Shown here: positions 1 to 5,447 of the stretch, piece by piece
Layout: each line of letters begins with the position of its first letter
How positions within the stretch are numbered: the first letter of the stretch is position 1
Assembly (NCBI GenBank): GCA_001823105.1
Contig: MHTO01000017.1
Location: forward strand, 1-24,712
Direction: 5' to 3'
Length of the DNA: 24,712 nucleotides
Origin: Candidatus Wildermuthbacteria bacterium GWA2_46_15
GTDB lineage: Bacteria; Patescibacteriota; Minisyncoccia; Minisyncoccales; GWA2-46-15
Translations under genes and position numbers: made by a program
Notes under the pieces: generated by a model
Seen by the model: only the letters and a program-made list of their open reading frames with translations
The model's database searches: none
Told to the model about the DNA's origin: nothing

Positions 1-1064
1 TTCCTCTCTTCAAAACCAAACTCGAAAACAATAATAGAACATTTAGGCTTTCCGACCCCTCCGAGCGTTGGGAGTATTTTCATTTGAGAGCGGGAAGCGA
101 GATCGAAAGGCTCAAGAGTTATTTAGAGAAAAATAGCTTTGTCGCTTATTTATTGGGCAAGAAAAATTCCGGTAAAGGCACTTACTCAAAACTATTCATC
201 GAGATTTTTGGTTCAGACAGGGTCGCCCAGGTTTCGGTTGGAGACTTAGTCCGGGCGGCGCACAAAATTGTTTCGGAGGGCGGGACGGCTCAAGACGAAT
301 TGCTCGGATTTTTGAAGCAGAATTACCGCGGCTATCTTTCTTTGGAGCAGTCTTTGGATGCCCTGATTGGCCGTGATGTGACCCGGCTTTTGCCGACCGA
401 ATTTATTTTAACCTTGGTCAAAAGAGAAATCGCTCGATTCCCGAAAAAATCCTTGTTTATTGACGGTTTTCCCCGGGACCTCGACCAGATTTCTTATTCT
501 CTTTATCTGCGCGAGCTGATCGGTTACCGTGACGACCCGGATGTTTTGGTTTTTATTGATGTTCCTGAAAAAATCATTGAAGAAAGAATGAAATACCGGG
601 TCGTTTGTCCCAAATGCCAGTTGGTACCGAATTTGAAATTAAACCCGACAAAAAAAATCGGTTACGACCAAGAAAAGAGGGCCTTCTATCTGATTTGCGA
701 CAATCCCGCTTGCCAGGGTCAGAGACTGGATTCGGGCAAAGAAGGGGATCGGTCGGGGATCGAAGCCATCCGGGAGAGATTGGACAACGAAGGGAGGTTG
801 ATGGAGCAGGCCCTGCAGCTCTACGGCATTCCCAAGATTCTTTTGCGCAATCACTTGCCGCAAGAAAAAGCTTTGGAATTCGCCGACGCTTACGAAATTA
901 CCCCGGAATACGACTATGAATGGGACGACGTCAAAAAAGAGGTCAGGGTTTTGGAAAAGCCCTGGGTTTTTCCGGATGACGAAGGTGTACCTTCAGTGAG
1001 TCTCTTGGCGCCCGCCGCCGTCGTTTCTCTGTTAAAACAATTGACCCAAACTCTGAATCCGTGA
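1..1064 (+). CDS. Nucleoside monophosphate kinase, adenylate kinase-like (5' end outside window)
   Basis: Probable phosphotransferase between ATP and a nucleoside monophosphate. A P-loop reads GKKNSGKGT (about nt 156-182), and the NMP-binding signature FIDGFPRD (about nt 456-479) is classical for adenylate kinase. A Cys cluster (CPKC, then CDNPAC) sits where the lid domain should be and could bind zinc. The reading frame stays open to the left edge (codons from base 3), and the upstream residues look like protein, so the TTG at 84 is probably internal and the true start lies outside. The C-terminal tail of about 60 residues beyond the kinase core has no function I recognise. A second, separate adenylate kinase lies at 19727, so this one may prefer another nucleotide or have an added role. 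The family call is firm; the substrate is not known. Confidence 0.85.
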   Translation, partial: PLFKTKLENNNRTFRLSDPSERWEYFHLRAGSEIERLKSYLEKNSFVAYLLGKKNSGKGTYSKLFIEIFGSDRVAQVSVGDLVRAAHKIVSEGGTAQDELLGFLKQNYRGYLSLEQSLDALIGRDVTRLLPTEFILTLVKREIARFPKKSLFIDGFPRDLDQISYSLYLRELIGYRDDPDVLVFIDVPEKIIEERMKYRVVCPKCQLVPNLKLNPTKKIGYDQEKRAFYLICDNPACQGQRLDSGKEGDRSGIEAIRERLDNEGRLMEQALQLYGIPKILLRNHLPQEKALEFADAYEITPEYDYEWDDVKKEVRVLEKPWVFPDDEGVPSVSLLAPAAVVSLLKQLTQTLNP

Positions 1065-1067
1065 AAC

Positions 1068-1097
1068 TTGACCGGCGATTCTCTTTGGCGATACAAT
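1068..1097 (+). promoter_or_regulatory. Sigma-70 type promoter of the small RNA gene
   Basis: TTGACC at 1068-1073 and TACAAT at 1092-1097 are separated by 18 bases. The predicted start is near 1104, exactly where the perfect closing stem of the RNA begins. The -35 box starts 3 bases after the stop codon of the kinase gene, so the RNA has its own promoter. Confidence 0.75.
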
Positions 1098-1103
1098 AAA
1101 AAC

Positions 1104-1269
1104 GGTCCCGTTCCTTTCTAGGTAGATTCTGGCAATAGTTTTCTACGGGAGTCTTTATTTCTCTGCGCCATTGGTTCGGGGAAGCGGACACCCACCTGAG
1201 TCTTTTACCGGACACTCTTCTAGGAAGCCGAACGGGACCAACCAAAAAACGCCAAGAAGGGCGTTTTTT
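1104..1269 (+). ncRNA. Structured small RNA, 6S RNA-like candidate
   Basis: The sequence shows a complete RNA gene with promoter, folded body and intrinsic terminator. Bases 1104-1113 (GGTCCCGTTC) pair perfectly with 1230-1239 (GAACGGGACC). After a two-base bulge, 1114-1122 pair with 1219-1227, including two or three G-U pairs. After an internal loop, 1128-1132 pair with 1208-1212. A large open bubble follows, then an apical hairpin (1162-1166 with 1184-1188). A long closing stem, a central bubble and an apical stem are the layout of 6S RNA, which mimics an open promoter and binds RNA polymerase. No long ORF on this strand fills the segment. The RNA gene itself is well supported; 6S is inference from shape and size only. 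The folds of tmRNA, RNase P RNA and SRP RNA do not fit. Confidence 0.7.
1244..1269. terminator. Bidirectional intrinsic terminator
   Basis: A perfect 10-bp stem, AAAAAACGCC (1244-1253) with GGCGTTTTTT (1260-1269), has a 6-base loop. The U-tract works on both strands. It ends the small RNA on the plus strand and lies 27 bases beyond the stop codon of the minus-strand DUF3307-like gene. Confidence 0.85.
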
Positions 1270-1296
1270 GTTCTTACTAAAATTACCTCCCTTTCG

Positions 1297-2004
1297 CTAC
1301 ACCAGAGCCATCACGATTGCGGCCATCACCGCATACGTCATGTGGTGTAGCATCTGGTCTGTTCCGAAAGCTAACCGGCCAAAGAAGTTCGTCGGCAGCT
1401 TGGTGTCAGGCACCAACCCCGCCACGATTCCTTTGATCCGATCAACCAGCGGATGGACCAATCCATCCCCAATTAATGGCAGACCAACCACCCAAGGGAA
1501 GGGGACGCCGAACAATCCGAGGGTGGAGATCGAGAGAACAAGATGGACAAGGGCGTGAGCGCAGGACCAGAAGCCGTAAAGCTTGGTCGCTTTGCCCTTG
1601 GCCATTTCCGCCGTCGTCAAGCACCAGTCTGCCAACCAATGCTTGACTTCCAAGGCGATCAGAATCAGTACCAGCCGGTACTCTCCGGTCACGGCACTTA
1701 GAACGAGGACGCTCACCAGAACATGGAGCATCTCGTTGGCGCCCATGACCATCCAGTAGGACTTACTGAACCGATCAGTTGCTTCCTCCGTGACGAGACG
1801 GTCGATGGCCAGCCGCATCACGAAGACGAACAATAGGACCCAAGACGTTTCAATTCTCACCCCGATCCCGACGAGGGTGAGAATTCCGACGGTAGTTAAG
1901 GCGCGCAAGAGCGTCCTGCCCCAACTCCATCGATTCCTGAGCAGCCATCCGAAGATGATTTGCTCTAGAAGAAGAAGAAACAAACCACTGATCACGCTGA
2001 TCAT
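1297..2004 (-). CDS. DUF3307-like polytopic membrane protein
   Basis: A 235-residue, very hydrophobic protein with about six or seven predicted membrane segments. The pattern KHWLADWCLTT..MAKGK, followed by CAHALVH (His150, His154), then HPLVDR (His184, Asp188) and TDQMLHHM (Asp216, His220), matches my memory of the DUF3307 membrane family, whose function is unknown. A second NEMLHVL motif near residues 90-96 resembles TDQMLHHM and hints at an internal repeat. Unlike nearly every other gene here, it has a textbook ribosome binding site (AAAGGAGG) about 6 bases before ATG and a near-consensus promoter. It stands alone, oriented against the ribosomal cluster, and is flanked by two copies of the 3' end of the small RNA. 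This could reflect acquisition by transfer or duplication. Confidence 0.75.
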   Translation of the reverse strand: MISVISGLFLLLLEQIIFGWLLRNRWSWGRTLLRALTTVGILTLVGIGVRIETSWVLLFVFVMRLAIDRLVTEEATDRFSKSYWMVMGANEMLHVLVSVLVLSAVTGEYRLVLILIALEVKHWLADWCLTTAEMAKGKATKLYGFWSCAHALVHLVLSISTLGLFGVPFPWVVGLPLIGDGLVHPLVDRIKGIVAGLVPDTKLPTNFFGRLAFGTDQMLHHMTYAVMAAIVMALV

Positions 2005-2029
2005 AAGATCCTCCTTTTCTGACTGACTT

Positions 2030-2058
2030 ATTATACCATACTATAAAATTTTAGTCAA
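2030..2058 (-). promoter_or_regulatory. Strong promoter of the DUF3307-like gene
   Basis: On the minus strand TTGACT (2053-2058) and TATAAT (2030-2035) are 17 bases apart. The start codon lies about 25 bases downstream, behind a strong Shine-Dalgarno sequence. It is one of the best matches to the sigma-70 consensus in the window. Confidence 0.8.
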
Positions 2059-2063
2059 CTATT

Positions 2064-2113
2064 GTCTTTTGCCAAACACTCTTTTGGGAAGCTGAACAGG
2101 ACCGACCAAAAAA
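2064..2113 (+). repeat. Partial second copy of the small RNA 3' end
   Basis: Bases 2064-2113 match 1200-1249 without gaps at 42 of 50 positions, and all eight differences are transitions. The copy covers the 3' half of the closing stems and runs into its own terminator. The partner 5' strand (a GGTCCTGTTC-like sequence) is absent upstream, so this copy cannot form the closing stem. It is either a remnant of a duplicated RNA gene or one side of an insertion. Confidence 0.75.
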
Positions 2114-2134
2114 GCGCCGCTGAGGCGCTTTTTT
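2108..2134. terminator. Bidirectional intrinsic terminator
   Basis: AAAAAAGCGCC (2108-2118) pairs perfectly with GGCGCTTTTTT (2124-2134) around loop GCTGA. On the minus strand it lies 14 bases after the last gene of the cupredoxin operon and would end that transcript. Confidence 0.85.
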
Positions 2135-2148
2135 GAATTTCCAGAGAG

Positions 2149-2388
2149 TTAAAAGATAACCCCGAAAACCTGGAACGAGATATGCAAGAGAAGGTGGATT
2201 ATCACCAGCAGAATCAGCAGAATTCGGGTATATTTATGACACCCGACGAGCTTGTCCCGGAATTTCTTTAACGGTCCCCAGTTGAGCGAGTTATACCACC
2301 AGCAAGTTGATAGGTCGATAAAAAATACCACCGTCAACAGAACCGCGATCCAGAAAAGCAAATCTTGCCCCCAGATTAAAGTTGGCAT
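2149..2388 (-). CDS. Small two-helix membrane protein, unknown
   Basis: A 79-residue protein with two hydrophobic segments, about residues 10-27 and 55-78, joined by a basic loop (GPLKKFRDKLVG). The second helix carries His65 and His69, four residues apart, and His51 lies just before it. Such spacing could bind heme or a metal, but that is inference. It starts 8 bases after the cupredoxin stop codon and is the last gene before a terminator, so it is almost surely co-transcribed with the cupredoxin. I do not recognise a family. Confidence 0.65.
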   Translation of the reverse strand: MPTLIWGQDLLFWIAVLLTVVFFIDLSTCWWYNSLNWGPLKKFRDKLVGCHKYTRILLILLVIIHLLLHISFQVFGVIF

Positions 2389-2396
2389 GAATTTTT

Positions 2397-2810
2397 TTAC
2401 TCAACTTTTAGGCTTCCTTCCATGCCGGCTGATCGGTGACCGGGAATCGAACAGAAAAAAGAATAAGTTCCCGCCGACGGCGCAATAAACTCAACTATGT
2501 CTGTTTGCCCTCCGTTGATGGTTTTTGTCGTTATGCCCAGCCCTTCCAGGACGAGATTGTGGGGAGCTCGGCCGATGTTGCGGAAAGTTATTTTTACTCG
2601 TTCGCCGGCCTTAACATTGATGCTGGCGGGGCTAAAACTAAATTCATTGCCACTGACATTAATTTCCGTCACGCCGGTCGCCGGAGATTGGGTGGCGAGG
2701 GGTGTTTCTATTGGCGGCTGCGCGCCTGGGCCTGGCGCCCCTCTCAAAAGAAAATAGCCTCCGACGACGACGATTAAAACGCCGACGATGATTAAAATTG
2801 TTTTGTTCAT
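2397..2810 (-). CDS. Membrane-anchored cupredoxin (plastocyanin-like)
   Basis: A 137-residue blue copper protein, probably facing outward. Residues 4-22 form a hydrophobic anchor, followed by a Pro/Gly/Thr-rich linker to about residue 47 and then the beta-sandwich domain. Type-1 copper ligands are all visible in the expected order: His84 (APHN), Cys120 (YSFFC), His125 (PGH) and Met130 (AGM). Such proteins carry single electrons or hold copper. It sits between the CDGSH protein gene (12 bases upstream) and a two-helix membrane protein gene (8 bases downstream), which points to one operon. The electron partner is unknown. Confidence 0.93.
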   Translation of the reverse strand: MNKTILIIVGVLIVVVGGYFLLRGAPGPGAQPPIETPLATQSPATGVTEINVSGNEFSFSPASINVKAGERVKITFRNIGRAPHNLVLEGLGITTKTINGGQTDIVEFIAPSAGTYSFFCSIPGHRSAGMEGSLKVE

Positions 2811-2822
2811 ATCGATTAAATG

Positions 2823-3026
2823 TTATCTATTGCTTTCTATTTCCTTTCGATGGCCTTGCTCGTCGTATTCGTATGTCTTATCTTCTGGCTCATCCAAAGT
2901 TTTTTTATGACTGCCGTCGCAAAAAGGCTGATTCTGAGACAGACCGCAGAGACAAATCCAAACGGATTTTTCTTGCAGTTTTATCTCAAAAGGGCCATTC
3001 GCAGTTTTTAATACTTTTCTTGACAT
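2823..3026 (-). CDS. CDGSH iron-sulfur domain protein
   Basis: A 67-residue protein consisting of one CDGSH domain. The pattern C-x-C ... PFCDGSH gives the 2Fe-2S ligands Cys25, Cys27, Cys36 and His40, the three-Cys one-His set of the mitoNEET family. The N-terminal half (GPFEIKLQEKSVWIC) is typical for small bacterial members. The family binds a redox-active, labile 2Fe-2S cluster; the bacterial roles are poorly known. There is no signal peptide, so it is probably cytoplasmic. It lies 12 bases upstream of the cupredoxin and downstream of the His-rich protein on the same strand. Confidence 0.92.
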   Translation of the reverse strand: MSRKVLKTANGPFEIKLQEKSVWICLCGLSQNQPFCDGSHKKTLDEPEDKTYEYDEQGHRKEIESNR

Positions 3027-3063
3027 ATTCAGCTAGTAGTTGATTAATTTTAATCCTCGACTT

Positions 3064-3519
3064 TTATTTAAAAATTATTTCAATTTTATCCCCATCTTTC
3101 ATGGCATAATTTCCAAATTCAAAATTTTCTTGACCGTTAACCAACATTTTAAGCTGGCCGTCGGGTCCATTACAGCTATCAAAAATACAGTTTTGGTTGA
3201 ATTGTTTTCCCCAGATTTCAAAAAAGCGTCCCAAGCGCACATCTTCTTTTCTCACTAGACCCGGAAATTCAAGATGGATAACGCCCATATTGTCATGGGT
3301 ATGGATTGGTCTTTCGGTAATGCCTAGTCCAATATTTGCCGGAATCTCCTGATTTTTACCTAAAATCGTGATTTTAATTTCCGGATGCCAATGAATACCG
3401 TTCCTAGTAATAATCTCATTTTCCGGCAATGACGGCTTTGAGGAAAAATACCGGCTCAAACCCAATATTCCTGCGCCAACAATTAAAAAAATCAAAACGA
3501 TTTTGACTATCTTTTTCAT
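3064..3519 (-). CDS. Membrane-anchored His-rich protein, possible metal binder
   Basis: A 151-residue protein with an N-terminal membrane anchor (residues 5-21) and an outward domain rich in histidine. Key residues are His43 and His45 (HWHP), His73, His75 and Asp76 (HTHD), His82 (VIHLEF), and Cys111 and Cys116. The pattern HWHPEI ... IPANIG ... HTHD ... GVIHLEF ... GRFFEIWG looks like a conserved domain I have met as hypothetical proteins in CPR bacteria and archaea, but I know no assigned function. The clustered His/Asp/Cys residues and the neighbouring cupredoxin and CDGSH genes suggest copper or other metal binding. That is inference. Confidence 0.8.
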   Translation of the reverse strand: MKKIVKIVLIFLIVGAGILGLSRYFSSKPSLPENEIITRNGIHWHPEIKITILGKNQEIPANIGLGITERPIHTHDNMGVIHLEFPGLVRKEDVRLGRFFEIWGKQFNQNCIFDSCNGPDGQLKMLVNGQENFEFGNYAMKDGDKIEIIFK

Positions 3520-3522
3520 TTT

Positions 3523-3551
3523 ACTTTAATCAGCTTAATGGTATTGGTCAA
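3523..3551 (-). promoter_or_regulatory. Candidate promoter of the His-rich/CDGSH/cupredoxin operon
   Basis: On the minus strand TTGACC (3546-3551) and TAAAGT (3523-3528) are 17 bases apart. Only three bases separate the -10 box from the ATG, which would make the messenger leaderless or put the start slightly inside the gene, so this is only a candidate. The box lies between the end of tRNA-Pro and the gene. Confidence 0.45.
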
Positions 3552-3561
3552 AAATTTTTAT

Positions 3562-3632
3562 TCGGGGCGCTGGGAGTTGAACCCAGGTCACAGGACCCCC
3601 AGCCCTGCATAATGCCGTTATACGACGCCCCG
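3562..3632 (-). tRNA. tRNA-Pro (anticodon GGG)
   Basis: The reverse strand folds into a 71-base cloverleaf. The acceptor stem is CGGGGCG with CGCCCCG (7 of 7 pairs), followed by discriminator A and then AT, so CCA is not encoded and must be added. The anticodon stem CAGGG/TCCTG closes the loop CTGGGGG, giving anticodon GGG (complement of 3598-3600) with G37, as usual for proline tRNAs. The T arm is CTGGG-TTCAACT-CCCAG. The D arm is weak: GTAT opposite TTAT gives a G-U and a U-U. The C1-G72 pair and A73 also fit proline. It lies 18 bases after the rpmB stop codon and is likely processed from that transcript. Confidence 0.93.
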
Positions 3633-3635
3633 CTT

Positions 3636-3656
3636 GTTTAACCCCAGGGGTTAAAC
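3636..3656. repeat. Perfect 21-bp palindrome between rpmB and tRNA-Pro
   Basis: GTTTAACCCC (3636-3645) and GGGGTTAAAC (3647-3656) are exact reverse complements around a single A. The palindrome contains the rpmB stop codon and ends 3 bases before the 5' end of the tRNA. It could be a processing or transcript-end structure. There is no U-tract, so a simple terminator is unlikely. Confidence 0.7.
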
Positions 3657-3836
3657 TTTGGCTAGGGCCTTGATGCACTTGGCGCAGGCCCGGACTCGTT
3701 TTCCCGAAGCTAACCTGACCCATTGGAGATTGGGGTATTTTCTTCTTTTGATGGTGGGGTTATACCGGCCGCGGAGTTTTTTCCGGTGCCAAACCATGAC
3801 GGAAGTTTTTTCACAGATAGCGCAAATTTTTGCCAT
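3651..3836 (-). CDS. rpmB: Ribosomal protein bL28
   Basis: A 61-residue large-subunit ribosomal protein. The signature WHRKKLRGRYNPTIKRRKY and the terminal GKRVRACAKCIKAL are typical. Two CxxC pairs, Cys5/Cys8 and Cys52/Cys55, suggest the zinc-binding form. The length matches the family. It stands apart from the main ribosomal cluster, on the opposite strand, and shares its transcript direction with tRNA-Pro. A promoter candidate places the RNA start about one base before the ATG at 3836, so the messenger may be leaderless. Confidence 0.95.
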   Translation of the reverse strand: MAKICAICEKTSVMVWHRKKLRGRYNPTIKRRKYPNLQWVRLASGKRVRACAKCIKALAKV

Positions 3837-3843
3837 ATGACAT

Positions 3844-3872
3844 AGTTTATCAAGAACCCATAATTTTTACAA
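3844..3872 (-). promoter_or_regulatory. Candidate promoter of rpmB
   Basis: On the minus strand TTGTAA (3867-3872) and TAAACT (3844-3849) are separated by 17 bases. The predicted start falls at about 3837, next to the rpmB start codon at 3836. Confidence 0.5.
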
Positions 3873-3877
3873 GTTGG

Positions 3878-3893
3878 TCCGCCAGTTGGCGGA
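3878..3893. repeat. GC-rich palindrome in the rpmB / protease divergent spacer
   Basis: TCCGCCA (3878-3884) and TGGCGGA (3887-3893) are exact reverse complements around GT. It lies between two divergent genes and overlaps the possible -35 region of the protease gene, so it could be an operator or a short dispersed palindrome. Confidence 0.5.
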
Positions 3894-3915
3894 TTGGACC
3901 TAGTCAGGGTAAGAT
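3886..3915 (+). promoter_or_regulatory. Candidate promoter of the site-2 protease gene
   Basis: TTGGCG (3886-3891) and TAAGAT (3910-3915) are separated by 18 bases. The predicted start coincides with the ATG at 3922, which would give a leaderless messenger. The -35 match is only moderate. Confidence 0.4.
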
Positions 3916-3921
3916 ATATCC

Positions 3922-4521
3922 ATGCTGACAATTTTCACTTTACTCGTTCTGTTGTTTTCTCTAGTTCTTCACGAAGTTTCTCATGGCTGGGTGGCTTTGC
4001 TGTTGGGGGATAGCACGGCCAAAGATGAAGGCCGGTTGTCTTTGAATCCCTTAAGGCATCTCGATCCTCTGGGCTCGGTTCTGGTTCCTTTGATTCTCTA
4101 TATCACCACTTTGGGACAAGGACCCCTTTTCGGTTGGGCCAAACCCGTCCCCATCAATCCCTATAACTTCCGCGATCAAAAGTGGGGGACGCTTAAGGTA
4201 GCTTTGGCCGGTCCCTTGTCTAACTTTTTGGTGGCCATCTTTTTCGGGCTTATTATCAGGTTTTTTTCGTTTCCCGGGCAATTTTCCCAACTTTTGGGGA
4301 TTATTGTCATTTACAACCTCTTGTGGGGATTTTTTAATCTCGTGCCGATTCCGCCGCTGGACGGCTCGCAGATTCTTTTTTCTTTACTGCCGGCAAGATT
4401 TTGGGAGGTTAAGGAGTTTCTCTCTCGCTGGGGAATGTTTTTACTTTTATTCTTCATTTTCTTCGGCTTTCGCTTTTTAAATATCCTGGTTTTCGCCGCT
4501 TATCGTCTCTTGATTGGCTGA
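3922..4521 (+). CDS. Site-2 protease family protein (peptidase M50)
   Basis: A 199-residue integral membrane metalloprotease homologue. The zinc motif HEVSH is at residues 17-21 in the first membrane helix, and the second active-site motif NLVPIPPLDGS is at residues 139-149 with Asp147 as third ligand. AGPLSN (about residues 96-101) is also typical of the small M50 class. At least four membrane segments are visible and no PDZ domain is present. These enzymes cut proteins within the membrane; the substrate cannot be told from sequence. It ends 41 bases before rpsL, but rpsL appears to have its own promoter. Confidence 0.9.
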   Translation: MLTIFTLLVLLFSLVLHEVSHGWVALLLGDSTAKDEGRLSLNPLRHLDPLGSVLVPLILYITTLGQGPLFGWAKPVPINPYNFRDQKWGTLKVALAGPLSNFLVAIFFGLIIRFFSFPGQFSQLLGIIVIYNLLWGFFNLVPIPPLDGSQILFSLLPARFWEVKEFLSRWGMFLLLFFIFFGFRFLNILVFAAYRLLIG

Positions 4522-4525
4522 TTTG

Positions 4526-4553
4526 TTGACATTAATAAATTTATTATGATAGT
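4526..4553 (+). promoter_or_regulatory. Candidate promoter of the ribosomal cluster
   Basis: A perfect -35 box TTGACA (4526-4531) is followed, 16 bases later, by GATAGT (4548-4553, four of six). This predicts a start near 4560, only a few bases before the rpsL ATG at 4563. A better-looking TATGAT at 4545 is only 13 bases away, too short for usual spacing. Confidence 0.5.
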
Positions 4554-4562
4554 GTGGGGGAT

Positions 4563-4973
4563 ATGCCAACGATCCATCAATTAGTGAAAAGGGGCAGAAA
4601 GAAAGCTACTCATAAGGACAAGACCCCGGCTCTGACTTATGGTTTTAATGTTTTAAAGAACCGGCCCCAGGACTACTTTTCTCCTTTCAAGAGAGGCGTT
4701 TGTCTCAAGGTTTTTACCACCACGCCCAGAAAACCAAATTCGGCTTTGCGAAAAGTGGCCAGGGTTCGCTTAACTAATGGTATGGAGGTCACGGCTTATA
4801 TTCCCGGTGAGGGCCATAATCTCCAGGAGCATTCGGTGGTGATGCTGCGCGGAGGTAGGGTCAAGGATCTGCCCGGCGTCCGATATCATATTGTCCGAGG
4901 CATCCTGGATACGAGCGGAGTCGAAGGCCGGAAACAGGAAAGATCAAAATACGGCGTAAAGAGACCTAAATAG
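4563..4973 (+). CDS. rpsL: Ribosomal protein uS12
   Basis: A 136-residue small-subunit protein at the decoding centre. I chose the ATG at 4563 ([13 protein letters not shown], the family's usual start) over the upstream GTG at 4554. The conserved core [13 protein letters not shown] and [25 protein letters not shown] is intact. Two features stand out. A loop of about 13 extra residues is inserted near residues 24-40. Arg56 (codon 4728-4730) stands where most bacteria have the Lys whose change to Arg gives streptomycin resistance. The short purine run GGGGG before the ATG may be too close to the predicted RNA start to act as a ribosome binding site. Confidence 0.97.
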   Translation: MPTIHQLVKRGRKKATHKDKTPALTYGFNVLKNRPQDYFSPFKRGVCLKVFTTTPRKPNSALRKVARVRLTNGMEVTAYIPGEGHNLQEHSVVMLRGGRVKDLPGVRYHIVRGILDTSGVEGRKQERSKYGVKRPK

Positions 4974-4981
4974 TAATTACG

Positions 4982-5446
4982 ATGAGAGGGAAAATAAAAA
5001 GACACGAAACTCAGCCAGACTTTGTTTATGGCAATGTTCTGGTGAGCAAATTAATCAATCAGGTTATGCGTCGCGGCAAAAAAACGATCGCCACAAAAAT
5101 CGTTTATCAGGCTTTTGATATCATGAAAGAGAAGACCAAGAAAGAGCCTCTCGAGGTTTTTGAAGGAGCTTTAATCAATGCGGCTCCGCTCTTGGAAGTT
5201 AGGCCAAAAAGAGTGGGCGGAGCAACTTATCAGGTGCCGGTTGAGGTCAAGGGAGATCGCAAAATTGCTTTGGCCATGCGCTGGATTATTCAAGCGGCCA
5301 AAACCAAGAAAGGAAAACCGATGGGAGAAAAATTAGCCGAAGAATTAATTTTAGCCTTTAACAACGACGGTTCGGCCGTGAAAAAGAAATCAGACACTCA
5401 CCGGATGGCCGAAGCCAATCGGGCTTTTGCCCATTTTGCTCGTTAA
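4982..5446 (+). CDS. rpsG: Ribosomal protein uS7
   Basis: A 154-residue small-subunit protein that nucleates folding of the 16S 3' domain and touches the E site. The N-terminal [18 protein letters not shown] and the segment [23 protein letters not shown] match the family, as does the C-terminal [15 protein letters not shown]. The length is normal. It starts 8 bases after rpsL with no visible Shine-Dalgarno sequence and is followed after one base by fusA, the usual str operon order. Confidence 0.97.
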   Translation: MRGKIKRHETQPDFVYGNVLVSKLINQVMRRGKKTIATKIVYQAFDIMKEKTKKEPLEVFEGALINAAPLLEVRPKRVGGATYQVPVEVKGDRKIALAMRWIIQAAKTKKGKPMGEKLAEELILAFNNDGSAVKKKSDTHRMAEANRAFAHFAR

Positions 5447-5447
5447 A

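Noticed and set aside
84..86. TTG as start of the left-edge kinase
   Set aside because: The frame is open to the window edge and the upstream codons read like protein continuous with the kinase, so the gene is treated as truncated by the window.
1104..1239. SRP RNA, tmRNA or RNase P RNA as identity of the small RNA
   Set aside because: The SRP apical motif (GGAAG within its conserved asymmetric loop) is not in the right context, and the tmRNA and RNase P RNAs are much longer with motifs that are absent.
1268..1558. Plus-strand reading frame of 96 codons
   Set aside because: It lies opposite the DUF3307-like gene, which has a promoter, a ribosome binding site and a plausible membrane topology.
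2436..2777. Plus-strand reading frame opposite the cupredoxin
   Set aside because: The minus-strand frame carries all four copper ligands in order; the other is a shadow.
4545..4550. TATGAT as -10 box for TTGACA at 4526
   Set aside because: Spacing is only 13 bases, too short for sigma-70 promoters; GATAGT at 4548 with 16 bases was preferred, with low certainty.
5427..5447. Upstream in-frame start for fusA
   Set aside because: It would put seven residues inside rpsG; homologues begin at MPR or equivalent just before the conserved YPLERVRNIGI.
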